DNA of 64,000 nt from CBDIDH01 sp965277595 (GTDB lineage: Bacteria; Planctomycetota; Planctomycetia; Isosphaerales; Isosphaeraceae), in the NCBI GenBank assembly GCA_965277595.1, contig CBDIDH010000002.1:3844001-3908000 (forward strand), written 5' to 3'. A program made the translations under genes and the position numbers. The notes beneath the pieces are model-generated. The model ran no database searches. It was not told the DNA's origin and was given only the letters and a program-made list of their open reading frames with translations. How positions within the stretch are numbered: position 1 is the first letter of the stretch; each line of letters starts with the position of its first letter. Positions 26,197 through 34,389 of this stretch are shown here, one piece after another.

Positions 26197-26713
26197 TCAG
26201 TATTCGATCAGGTGAGTGATCTCGATCTTGTCGGGGTCATTTATCTTGCCAGAGTCACTTGTAAGAGTATTAAACTTGCCCAGCATGGCCTTGTCAACAA
26301 GATATCCGTGTCCGAGGACCCGAGCTCTTCGCGATCCTGGCTACCACGATGAAGTCGAGAGAATCAGCGTCGTTCGCGGCGAAGGAGAGAGGGGTGAGGC
26401 ACGAGATTTCCGCCCCCCGAATGTCGGGAAGGGGCCGGCACCTGGCGACCTCCTTGGGGTCGGGGAACTTCATGTGTCGAGGTCTCCCATTCACGACGAT
26501 CTTCGCCAGGAACAGGGTGTCCTGGCGTGCCCCGTGCGGCACTTTGGCCCCGGCCACGTCGTTCTGCTTGAGGTGGTAGACACTCTTGGGCGCGTCGGGC
26601 GGGAGGGCGATCTTTCGGATCAGCACGTCGCTCCACTGGCCCGGTACGATCTCGACGACCGACTTCCTGGCCAACTCGCCGGTCGCAAGCCCGTCGAGGG
26701 CGATCTCGTGCAT
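26197..26713 (-). pseudogene. Unknown protein gene with a single frameshift
   Basis: From the ATG at 26713 the frame encodes a beta-rich protein (VEIVPGQWSDVLIRKIALPP ... DSLDFIVVARIAK) and then stops at 26294. A second frame ends at 26197 and encodes the evident C-terminus: LGHGYLVDKAMLGKFNTLT and DPDKIEITHLIEY. One base gained or lost near 26325-26340 would restore ~172 codons. There is no signal peptide, unlike the other members. It is the first gene of the minus-strand exported-protein locus; the promoter should lie at 26714-26880. Confidence 0.5.
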
Positions 26714-27244
26714 CGTAAACCCCCCACCGCCCGGCCGACCGCCTTCGTTACATCACCCCCCCGGCCTGGCCTGCTCCCCTGACGCCGTAAGGATCGCCCC
26801 GTCCGATCCTTCCCGGACGGCCCGGACCTGCGGTCCGAGACGGATGTTCCAAGACGAGCCGGTCACGACCCGATTCTCACGGTTAGGCGACGACTAACCA
26901 CTGAAGCGCTCTCCGGAGCCTCAGGGTGGGTAGAGAACCCGACGGATTCTCACCCCGCGTGCTGGAAGGAGAGAGTCTAACCGAGGCAAGCTCCGGGGTG
27001 TGCCGTTGTTGACGACCCGGTCTGGCGAGGCGGGTTGGGCAGAACAACGGAGCCATCGTCCCTGCGGAAGATCCCGAAGCCCGGACCTGGCCGGAGACTA
27101 TAAGGTGTGCCCCCGGACATCTGAAACGGGCATCGGTAGAACCCCAGGGAACCGTAATCACGCCATGGCCGCCTTGAGTCGCTTGTGCGTTCATCCCCGA
27201 CGCTTCGGCGGGACCTAGGGTGGCAGCGGGATCAGTCGGTCGGG
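26714..27244. other. Intergenic region upstream of the exported-protein locus
   Basis: No convincing gene. It should hold the promoter for the minus-strand locus, but no consensus -35/-10 pair was found. It holds the hairpin GGTTAG-N7-CTAACC at 26881-26899, a form that recurs at 29064-29082 and 41744-41762. Confidence 0.4.
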
Positions 27245-28270
27245 CTACTCCCGCGTCGCCGCCCAGCGATGGTCCGTCAGGCCAGCAGCCATCGCCGGGG
27301 GACGTTCGCGCCATCCTCGACTCCGCTCAGTCCCTGCGGCGACCCGGAGGTTGTCGTGCGGCCAGCAGAAGTTGGAGGAGTACCCACCAGGTACATCCCC
27401 GGCGTCAACGCCTCCACTCCCCGAGCGATAGCCCGACCGCGGCGGGTCAGCCGGCTCAGGGCACCGCGGAAGGTCGCGTTGAGTCGCTCGATGGAGGCGG
27501 TGTTGATCCCCGCCTCGGCCCCGGTCGCTTGCAACACCGCGGCGGTTCCCTGGACCACCCGGCGGGTGATGCCGTCTAGGCGCCGGCCAGCGTGGTGCTT
27601 GATCACCTGGGCCAGGTGCAGCCTCGCCGTGGGAAACAGCCGCGCTCGGCCCGCACGGCCGGCCCGCGAAAGACCCGGGCGGAGGCAATCACATCGCTGG
27701 CCAGACCGTCGACGCAGACCAGTGATGCCAGGCCGCGGGCGGCCCGGCGGACCATCCGCCCCCGTCAGGATCAAGCCCAATCGCGGCGAAGGCTGATCAC
27801 CCCGCCGAGCCGGAGCCGCGGCGGGACCGCCATCGCCATGGCCATCCAGAGCCGCCGGGCGACAGCGTTCACGTAGAGTTCGTCCGCCTGGACGTGCCGA
27901 GGTTCGACCTGACCGCTCGGGGCGTGATGCTCATGGGAGCGCTGGCCGTGCCTGCCGGTCCGGTCCCGCCAGGCTGCGACGGTACGTTCGTCGATCCCGA
28001 AGGCCACGGCGATAACTCGCAAGGGGCAGCCGTGACGGAGCTGGTTCAACACGAGCGTCACCAGGTCGGCGGTCTTCTTGAGGCGAGAGAATGGCGTGGC
28101 ACGAGTCGCGTTGAGAGTACGTCCGGAGGTAGTACAGCGATAGCGGCACTCGGCTGTAGACGCGGATGTTCCCGAAGCCCGCGTGCACGCGGGCGGGGCA
28201 GTCGGGCTTGTGGCAGAATGGGCGAGTGGGTCCATCGATATAATTTCTGGGGCAAGATTTGGCGATTATT
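27245..28270 (-). pseudogene. Decayed transposase of an IS1-like Zn-finger/DDE family
   Basis: Pieces of one transposase are spread over at least three frames. They are CHKPDCPARVHAGFGNIRVYS (N-terminal Cys pair), RHGCPLRVIAVAFGIDERTV (helix-turn-helix), HVQADELYVNAVARRLWMAM (first catalytic Asp), ERLNATFRGALSRLTRRGRA, and the tail NFCWPHDNLR with AAGLTDHRW. Several frameshifts make it non-functional. The family assignment is from memory of similar transposases in planctomycetes and Chloroflexi and is not certain. Confidence 0.65.
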
Positions 28271-28672
28271 CCTGCCAGGTTGCTGGATGGACTCACGTTG
28301 TTCATGCCGTAAATCCCGGATCCCGGATCTCTGGGGTGCTACGCGGATTGAAGGCCTCGGGCCTAAATCCTTTCCCTACGTCGGGGGCAGTCTCGGAGCT
28401 ACAAGTATCATTCCCAGACTGTCCGGGTCGCAGGGCGAAGGCCGAGATTCGAGAACCTCCTGAGTGGTGCAAGCTAGGGGACAAGCCAGATCCACGCGGT
28501 TTTCGAAATGGTCTCTGCGCAATTGTTTAGAACCAGAGTTAAGCGGAATCATAATCCGCAGGCCAGCATCGAAGGAAAGCGATCCGGCGCAACACACCGC
28601 CCCGACCCGATTGGCGGGGGGCTGACTTCCCGGCTGCTCCCTCCGCCATGACTCGCTGTTCGATTCGATTTC
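28271..28672. other. No gene seen
   Basis: About 400 bp with no convincing coding frame on either strand. Composition is more AT-rich at 28480-28560. It lies between the decayed transposase and the first copy of the duplicated module. Confidence 0.4.
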
Positions 28673-29250
28673 TTGGCCGCCGGGATAGCTGGTCGCGATG
28701 AGATACAAGACCTTCTCGGAGTACTTGGTGCAGCGTTACGCGGGGGTCCTCTCCGCCCCGAGCAGCTACCCGAGGACGTCGATGGCGGGGCAACTGCCCT
28801 CCGGGAAGCCGACCAACGACCATGCTGTCGCCCACCCGCGGACCCCGTCGACACGCAGGGTCGCGAACGGGGTCAGGTCTCCGAACGGTCACCGTCCCGG
28901 GAAGTGCTCAGAGCGGTCAACCCGTTCCGTCCCGCCCCGCCAGCTTGCGGCTCATGGTGCCGCCTGACCGGAAGCGTTTCGAGAGTCAGACCGCCGGTCG
29001 GTGACCAGGAGGGCGAGGGTGCTCGTGGTCATGTCGGGACCCAGGGCCTCGACGCCGGTCCCGGGTTAAGCACCGCCTAACCGGACGGATCACAGGACAC
29101 GATCGACGCCGAAGGGTAGGTCATCGCGTCAGCCTCGCTCGTAACCACCTCGTTGACCCGGGGATCAGGACGAGTGCCGCGGAAACGTTACCGGCGTTAC
29201 CTCAAATGTCCCCCTATAAAGGGATGGTTACTCTCTCTTCCCATATCCCA
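28673..29250 (+). repeat. Duplicated module, copy 1 (short ORF, hairpin, CCCTATAAAGGG box)
   Basis: This segment is a diverged copy of 41350-41940. It keeps the same order: gccgccgg-atag leader, a short ORF starting MRYKTFSEYL (28698), the hairpin GGTTA...TAACC (29064-29082) and a 23-bp box (29207-29229) identical to 41892-41914, whose core is CCCCTATAAAGGGATGG. The ORF is frameshifted in this copy: after ~60 codons the sense moves to the frame reading REVLRAVNPFRPAPP, which corresponds to RGVFKAVNPSRPASP in copy 2. Confidence 0.6.
28698..29000 (+). pseudogene. Frameshifted copy of the short protein at 41373
   Basis: The N-terminus MRYKTFSEYLVQR matches MGYMTFSEFLEQR of the intact gene at 41373-41678, and a block in another frame (AVNPFRP) matches AVNPSRP. 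The middle and the end are out of frame. Not expected to make the full product. Confidence 0.5.
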
Positions 29251-29487
29251 TGAGCACCGCCCGTGGCGCTCCAGCCACTCAACCTCCCGCACCACGCGGT
29301 TTGCCCTCTCACCTGTCCTTCAGGAGCGTGTGACTTGTCTCCCGGTTAGGTTGATTGCCTCGGCGGTTATCGGTCTGCCACCCCCGAGGCGAGCACGTCT
29401 CGATCAACTCCAGGCAAGCCCGGGATGCCTGTCTATCTCCGATCGCGGGTAGCTCAGGCCCGGTCGTGAGCCCAGGCGACCGCCCGA

Positions 29488-29893
29488 TCACGCCGCCGTG
29501 CCGATGCCCCAGATCATCGACATCACCTTGCCGTAGTCCGCCCACCTCATCGCCCCGGAGATTTCGTCCGTCCAGGGGTCGTCACCCTTTCCCTGCCCTT
29601 CCAGTAGAACGTCGGCGTGAACGGTGAGCGGTCGAGAGCGATCACGTACCGGGGGTACCGGCGGTTTCCGACCAGGACCGGGCGGACCGGGCTCCCGGGG
29701 TCGCACACGCTCGCGACTCCCACGGCTCGTGTTTCAGGGAGTAATCCGCCGGGACCCCGGCGACCTCGCGGTCGCGTGGCGGACGACCCGGATCGGTGGT
29801 CGTCGCGAAGGCCTCGGCACCCTGATACGAGCACAACGGCCTCCGACCTGACCCGGCAATGGTCCCCTCGATCGGGCCCCGACGAGCGTTCAC
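29488..29893 (-). pseudogene. Unknown gene with two frameshifts
   Basis: A GTG at 29891-29893 overlaps the stop of the upstream gene (GTGA). The sense runs through three frames: AGVPADYSLKHEPWESR, then VLVGNRRYPRYVIALDRS with TPTFYWKG, then DDPWTDEISGAMRW ending GKVMSMIWGIGTAA. Codon bias follows these pieces. Two single-base changes, near 29710 and 29595, would restore one ~134-codon gene. Product unknown. Confidence 0.45.
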
Positions 29894-30111
29894 GACAGGT
29901 CGTCCGGCGGCAATGGCTTCCCCCGGACCTGGGAAGGGGCGGTGACGAGTTCCCCCGTCCAGAGGTTGAGGGAAACCCCGCACGCGGCGAACCCGGCGAC
30001 GAGGAACCAGCCCCAGCCGTCGCGTCCCTCCGAAACCAGCCGCCCGGCGGTCTGGTAGAGCATCATCGCGGGGCACAGGAAGAGCACGGCACCCAGCAGT
30101 CGGCGTCCCAT
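29890..30111 (-). CDS. Small two-helix membrane protein
   Basis: A 73-aa protein from the ATG at 30109-30111 (GAGAGGTGG upstream). It has two predicted transmembrane segments (LLGAVLFLCPAMMLY and WGWFLVAGFAACGVSL) and a short polar tail. No family recognised. Its stop overlaps the start of the frameshifted gene at 29893. Confidence 0.5.
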   Translation of the reverse strand: MGRRLLGAVLFLCPAMMLYQTAGRLVSEGRDGWGWFLVAGFAACGVSLNLWTGELVTAPSQVRGKPLPPDDLS

Positions 30112-30172
30112 GAGCAGCCACCTCTCGCATGTCCCGTGACGGGTCATCAGGGTCGTGGGGAAAGTCGGACGG

Positions 30173-30409
30173 TCAGTTCAGGCCGGCGCGGGAGACCGAG
30201 TCGAGTACCTCGACCCCGATCTCCGCGAGCCCCTCGCGGTCCCCCACGAGATCAGGTCGCGGACCTGCCACGCCTCCACCGGCATCCCGCCCACTCCGAG
30301 CCACCCGGGGGCGGCGACCTCGATCGTCCCCCCCGTCGACGAACTCGACCCCGTCGACGCACCCCAGCAGGTGGAAGTGCGTCCGCGTCTCCAGCGTGAG
30401 CCGTTTCAT
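30173..30409 (-). CDS. Small unknown protein
   Basis: A 78-aa protein from the ATG at 30407-30409, with GAGGGGGAG upstream. It has an N-terminal beta-like part (LTLETRTHFHLLGCVDGVEF) and a Gly/Arg-rich middle. The same orientation and a 61-bp gap link it to the membrane protein gene downstream. Function unknown. Confidence 0.45.
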   Translation of the reverse strand: MKRLTLETRTHFHLLGCVDGVEFVDGGDDRGRRPRVARSGRDAGGGVAGPRPDLVGDREGLAEIGVEVLDSVSRAGLN

Positions 30410-30564
30410 CGTCCGGCTCCCCCTCGTGGTTCTCTGGTCGACCCGTGATCGACCCGCCATTGACAGATGACGCGAAGTGATGTGGAAATTTAGGCTCTTG
30501 CCGGACCTGGCGAAGAAATGGCCGATGCACGCCGAAAAAGTCGCGTTCGTTACTAAATAAGTTC

Positions 30565-30789
30565 ATGAAAAACGACATGACCATGATCCAACCCGCGTGC
30601 GAGTTCCGCGGCGACCAGGAGAACGGCATCAACACCTGCGAGACGTGCGGGGCCCGGACTTGCGGCTGTTGCGTCGGGCTGTGCGAGGGCTGCGGCGACC
30701 TCGTCTGTGCCGGGTGCGCCGACCCCGGTCCGCCCCTCGACCCCGGATGCCCGCGATGCGTTCGTTCCGCGACCCCCGAGCATGCCTGA
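30565..30789 (+). CDS. Small Cys-rich, probably zinc-binding protein
   Basis: A 74-aa protein. Ten Cys occur in the last 50 residues in knuckle-like pairs: CETCGARTCGCC, CEGCGDLVCAGC and CPRC, which is a double zinc-ribbon or B-box-like pattern. No signal peptide. Upstream is AT-rich (ttactaaataag). Such small zinc proteins are common in mobile elements and may bind nucleic acid or protein; nothing more can be said. Confidence 0.55.
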   Translation: MKNDMTMIQPACEFRGDQENGINTCETCGARTCGCCVGLCEGCGDLVCAGCADPGPPLDPGCPRCVRSATPEHA

Positions 30790-30800
30790 CGGTCGCCCAT

Positions 30801-30876
30801 ATTTTGTGTAAGTCGCGAGCCGGATCGACCGACCGGACCCCGCTATTTTGTATACCCAGCGGTGAGCTATTTCGTG
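30801..30876 (+). promoter_or_regulatory. ATTTTGTG repeat array A
   Basis: ATTTTGTG at 30801-30808, ATTTTGTA at 30845-30852 and ATTTCGTG at 30869-30876. The last two are spaced exactly 24 bp, the same spacing as the pair at 31614-31645. The array lies upstream of the sigma-like remnant at 31052. In-phase spacing near two helical turns suggests a protein-binding control region. Confidence 0.45.
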
Positions 30877-31051
30877 ATCACTGCCCGTCCCCCGGTTGAC
30901 ATCCGCCATGACCGACGACACGTCAGACGGGCAATGACCACCCCCGGAGTCGCCACGTAGTCGAGGTGATGAGCTTTTGAACGGACGAACCCTCGGGGTT
31001 GATCGGGGCGGGTCAGGTAAGCCCCGCCCGGCAATCTTGGGGGGCGTGGTC

Positions 31052-31489
31052 ATGGTGAACTGGTCAATCGAGCACGAGCGGTTCGAGAAGGTCGCCTATC
31101 GTCGGGCCCTGGAGGCAGCCGAACGGGCATTCCGAAAGTGGCACTGGCGGAAGAGGGACGACGCCGTCGCCGAGATGGTGGCGAAGGTGTGGGCGACCTG
31201 GCGGTACAACCTGGAGAAGGGCAAGGACCCCGTCGCCCTCCTGAACGCCAACATCCGCTGAGCGATCCTCTGGGTCCGCTACGACCGCAAGGTCGCGGGT
31301 CGGGCGCGGTCCTACGACGTTTACGACTACCGGGCGGGGATGAAACGGCAAGACCTCGACAGCCTGGGCCGACCGCATCCCTCCGAGCGGAGCGACCGCG
31401 ACAACCATTGGATCGACTGGAGGGGCGTGGCGGTCAACGACGACCCCGCGCAGTGGGCGGAAGCCAAGGAGTTGCTGGGGGTGTTGTAA
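31052..31489 (+). pseudogene. Sigma-like/regulatory gene interrupted by an in-frame TGA
   Basis: From the ATG at 31052 (GGGGGG upstream) the frame encodes a basic helical protein (RALEAAERAFRKWHWRKRDD ... VWATWRYNLEKG). It meets TGA at 31259-31261 and then continues in the same frame with equally good coding bias (AILWVRYDRKVAGRARSYDV ... EAKELLGVL) to TAA at 31489. The stop replaces what is probably a Trp (TGG). The layout resembles the N-terminal part of the intact sigma-like gene at 31824. Confidence 0.5.
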
Positions 31490-31613
31490 CCCGCCCGAGG
31501 GTTCGGGGAGCCCCAGGAGTCGGGCTCCCCGCCTTGCTTTATTGAGCGCCTAACGACCGGACGAGCCCTCGGTCCCGGACAGCACCGCCGTCCCGGTGTC
31601 ATGCCTCGCCCAC

Positions 31614-31645
31614 ATTTTGTGATCCAAGCCGGGCGCTATTTTGTG
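31614..31645 (+). promoter_or_regulatory. ATTTTGTG repeat array B
   Basis: Two perfect ATTTTGTG copies at 31614-31621 and 31638-31645, 24 bp apart, preceded by tcgccca as in array A. They lie ~180 bp upstream of the sigma-like gene at 31824. With array A this makes two upstream regions that share the same element. Confidence 0.5.
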
Positions 31646-31823
31646 AACTGTGAACGAGGACATCGCCACGGCTCGATCCCGCCACGCCCCGAACTGGTCG
31701 CCACGGGCAATGACCGCGAGGAGCACGGGCAGGCAGGCGGGGGATGGCCTAACGACCGGACAAGCCCTTGGAAGCGGTGGGGCGAGGAGCCCCGAAATCA
31801 ACCCCTTCCGAGGAATGCCTCCG

Positions 31824-32375
31824 ATGATCGACGCCCGGACCGCCTTCGAGAACCGTCTCCACGAAATCGAGTGCCTCGCCGGTTCTCACTTCCGTCACTT
31901 GGACCCGGACGCTCGCGAGGAGGCAATTCAGAACGCGACCGTGCTGGCGTATCGCTACTGGCTCCGGTTGGTCGAGGTGGGCAAGACCTCCGAGAACTGC
32001 TTCAAGTCGGCGGTCTGGAGGGCGGCGAAGCACACGAAGCAGGGTCGCAAGGGCGGCGGTTGCGGCAAAGTCAAGGCGAAGTGTCTGCTTGACCAAGGCA
32101 GACACCACAAAAACAACGTGGTCATTCAGGGCGGGGTGAACCTGAACCACTTCATCGGACGGACCGCGAGCATCCCCGATGCCGTCGCCTTCCGGGTCGA
32201 CACGGCGGCTTTCCTGGGGACGTTGAACGAGCGGGACCGGGGAATCGCCCGCGACCTCGCGGCTGGCATGGGGACCGGCGAGGTCGCCGACAAGCGGGGC
32301 GTGACCCCGGCGGCGATCTCGCAGGCTCGCACCCGGCTCCGTAAGAGATATGACGAGTTCCACGCCGCGATTTAG
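31824..32375 (+). CDS. Sigma-70-like regulator (short, phage-type)
   Basis: A 183-aa protein from the ATG at 31824 (GAGGAA upstream). The N-terminal ~70 residues are helical (DAREEAIQNATVLAYRYWLR), like sigma region 2. A basic linker follows, then a region-4-type helix-turn-helix (RDRGIARDLAAGMGTGEVAD ... RGVTPAAISQARTRL) at residues ~140-178. It probably directs transcription of element genes. It is followed by a strong terminator and preceded by the ATTTTGTG pair. Alternatively it is a stand-alone HTH regulator. Confidence 0.65.
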   Translation: MIDARTAFENRLHEIECLAGSHFRHLDPDAREEAIQNATVLAYRYWLRLVEVGKTSENCFKSAVWRAAKHTKQGRKGGGCGKVKAKCLLDQGRHHKNNVVIQGGVNLNHFIGRTASIPDAVAFRVDTAAFLGTLNERDRGIARDLAAGMGTGEVADKRGVTPAAISQARTRLRKRYDEFHAAI

Positions 32376-32380
32376 CATCT

Positions 32381-32428
32381 AAAAAACGCGTCACGCCCGG
32401 ACCCGATCCGGGCGTGCCGCGTTTTTTC
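32381..32428 (+). terminator. Strong intrinsic terminator
   Basis: AAAAAACGCG, ACGCCCGG, loop, CCGGGCGT, CGCGTTTTTT. A long GC stem is flanked by A and T runs, so it works in both directions. It lies 6 bp after the sigma-like gene. Confidence 0.9.
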
Positions 32429-32836
32429 GTCCGAGGAGTCAATGACCGGAGGAACCCCTGATGCCGGGGGATCGCATGCGCCCTGCATGAGGAAGAAGGA
32501 GCGATAATCCGTATACTCACCGATCGCCAACGACCGGACGAGCCCCGTTCGCCTGGGGACGATCCGGTGATCTGATTATTTCGGACGACCAATGACCGGA
32601 CGCGCCCTCTGGGGAGGGTCAGGCGACGCTCCCCGGCGGACGGACGCGGGGGGAGACCCGTAACATTTCCCGAAATCGAACAACTAATTCATTTCCCCTG
32701 ATGAATGGTTCCATCCCGCCCCGGTCAGCAGTGTTCACGCGAACCGGGGTCCTTTCTCGTGCCACCCGTCGCGGCCTGCGGCCCACCCGGGTCATCCGCC
32801 GCCGCAATCCCGCGTGTGCCCCGGCATCCCGGTCCT

Positions 32837-33355
32837 TCAAGGCAGGTGCCTCCACGACCTGCGGTGGACGATGTTCGCGACGTTCTGGGGGGTGACGCCG
32901 TACCGGGCGGCCAGTTCCCGAAAGGGGACGCCCCCGGACCGGAGCCTGCGGATCTCCAGGACCTCCCCCTCGACCAGCTTGGCGTTGACCTGCGAGCCCA
33001 TCAGCCGGGTGCCGTGCCGGAGCATGTCCTCGGAGTTGGACTAATAGGTGTCCCACCTCAGGTTCCCGACGCGGTTGTTCAGCCGGTCCCCGTCGTTGTG
33101 GCAGCAGATGCGTCCCGGCGGTCGCGGCCCGACGAACGCCTCGAGGACGAGGTGGTGGATGTAGCGGCAGGTCTTCACGCCGCCGGCGTGGAGGTTCACG
33201 GTGAAGTAGCCGCCGCGTCGCGGGATCGGCTTCAGGGCGACCCATCTCTCCGTCAATCGCTTGGGGTTGCCGCGTCCCCAGCCGCTCTGGACCTCGCCCT
33301 CGCGACTGACCCGATATCCGGGGAAACGCTCGACGTTCTTGTAATGATCTTCCAT
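32837..33355 (-). pseudogene. HNH (homing-type) endonuclease with an in-frame TAG
   Basis: From 33355 the frame encodes an HNH_3 endonuclease: YKNVERFPGYRVSREGEVQS, RYIHHLVLEAFVG, CCHNDGDRLNNRVGNLRWDT. It then meets TAG at 33041-33043. The same frame continues with the usual C-terminal DNA-binding part (HGTRLMGSQVNAKLVEGEV ... FRELAARYGVTPQNV) and ends at 32837. Without the stop this would be a 172-aa enzyme with a C-terminal helix-turn-helix. The nuclease domain itself is complete, so a truncated product could still cut DNA. Confidence 0.65.
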
Positions 33356-33803
33356 GCCCCTATGCAGGGGCGATGGGAGAAGATCTCACGGGGGTCATCG
33401 CGCACTGCCCGGCCTGAGCGGATGTCTGGCCAGTCGGGAGGGCGCGGGGAACCCGGTCGGTGGCGGCCGCCCGGCGACGCCAGATACCGCCCGGCCCGGG
33501 GAAGCGTGTCGGAAGTCCGGGGCGGGGGTTCTAGCTTTGACGCGGCAAAGTTCGTCCAGGGCGAGGGCCCGGTCCCGCTCAAACAGCCCGCGTATTCCGA
33601 GTGAGTCGGGTTTCGAAGCGGTCCGGTGCCAGAAGTTGGTAGCCGTCCACGACCCGAGGGCGACAATAGTACAGAAGCATCGAAGCTGTGGCACCGCTCC
33701 GTGACGCCGCGACGGCTTGCGGGGACCTCAGTCGACGACACCGAAGCGCGCGAGGACTGAAGCTCTACCTGGATTGACTTGCCGGTACCTGACACAACCG
33801 CGA
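33356..33803. other. No gene seen
   Basis: About 450 bp without a convincing coding frame. Codon-position bias is weak in all six frames and no repeats or hairpins stand out. Confidence 0.4.
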
Positions 33804-34307
33804 TCATTCTACCCCTGGTAAATCCTCGTGAAACCGCTTCGCGGCGAGCGTGCCGAGGACGAGAAAGGCGACAAGCGAGACGACTTGAGCAACCATGAAG
33901 GGCGGTTCGGTCTGCTTCGGAGCCAAGGCGTGGAGCGGAGGCAGCTTCTGGAAGGATTGAACGATCAAGACCACGAAATTGAGGTAGAGTGCGAACACCG
34001 CGCCAACGGCGTACGCCTTTCGCCAGGTGCCCGCGAGGTGCCGCGAGTAGCGGGCGTATGTTAGGGCGGCCGGCACGACCAGCGATATGACCCCGAACAC
34101 GACGCCCGGCGTCATGCCCTGGACGGGGAAGCCGAATCCGGTCACGCTCGTCAGGACCGTGGTCGCCAGGAAGACGGCGGTCCAGCGTTCGAGTCGCTTG
34201 TCCGCGATCATCCCGAACAGGACGACGAATCCCGACGCTATCGCGGCGAGGCTGATGGCGACGTGGATGACGGTGAAGGCCGGGATGGCGGAGGTCGGGA
34301 TAAGCAC
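33804..34307 (-). CDS. Integral membrane protein, 4-5 helices
   Basis: A 167-aa protein that starts with GTG at 34305-34307. At least four hydrophobic segments can be seen: VIHVAISLAAIASGFVVLFG, TAVFLATTVLTSVTGFG, VVFGVISLVVPAALTYA and VAQVVSLVAFLVLGTLAA. It resembles uncharacterised small membrane proteins found beside NAD(P)-binding NmrA genes. The frame is open ~17 codons further upstream (SPTFDWSHVLV) without an ATG, so the 5' end may be truncated. Function unknown. Confidence 0.6.
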   Translation of the reverse strand: MLIPTSAIPAFTVIHVAISLAAIASGFVVLFGMIADKRLERWTAVFLATTVLTSVTGFGFPVQGMTPGVVFGVISLVVPAALTYARYSRHLAGTWRKAYAVGAVFALYLNFVVLIVQSFQKLPPLHALAPKQTEPPFMVAQVVSLVAFLVLGTLAAKRFHEDLPGVE

Positions 34308-34389
34308 CAGTACGTGGCTCCAGTCGAAAGTCGGGCTGTAAATCGCCAGAGATTATCAGGTTCGATGCGAGACATCACGGCCTTCGGTA

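Larger units (their letters stand above)
31551..32610 (+). repeat. Dispersed repeat, core ACGACCGGACGAGCCC
   Basis: Short intergenic copies of (T/C)AA(C/T)GACCGGACGAGCCC lie at 31551-31570, 31750-31769, 32441-32458 (diverged), 32529-32546 and 32591-32608 (diverged). Weaker relatives are at 30976 and 41181. Each copy lies between genes or gene remnants. They are too short and irregular for an IS; they may be protein-binding sites or relics of one mobile module. Confidence 0.45.

Noticed and set aside
31551..32610. A CRISPR array from the repeated ACGACCGGACGAGCCC units
   Set aside because: Spacing is irregular (roughly 60-700 bp), the copies diverge, genes lie between them and no cas genes are present.
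33356..33803. Short minus-strand open frames after the HNH gene
   Set aside because: No codon bias, no ribosome site and no recognisable protein pattern.
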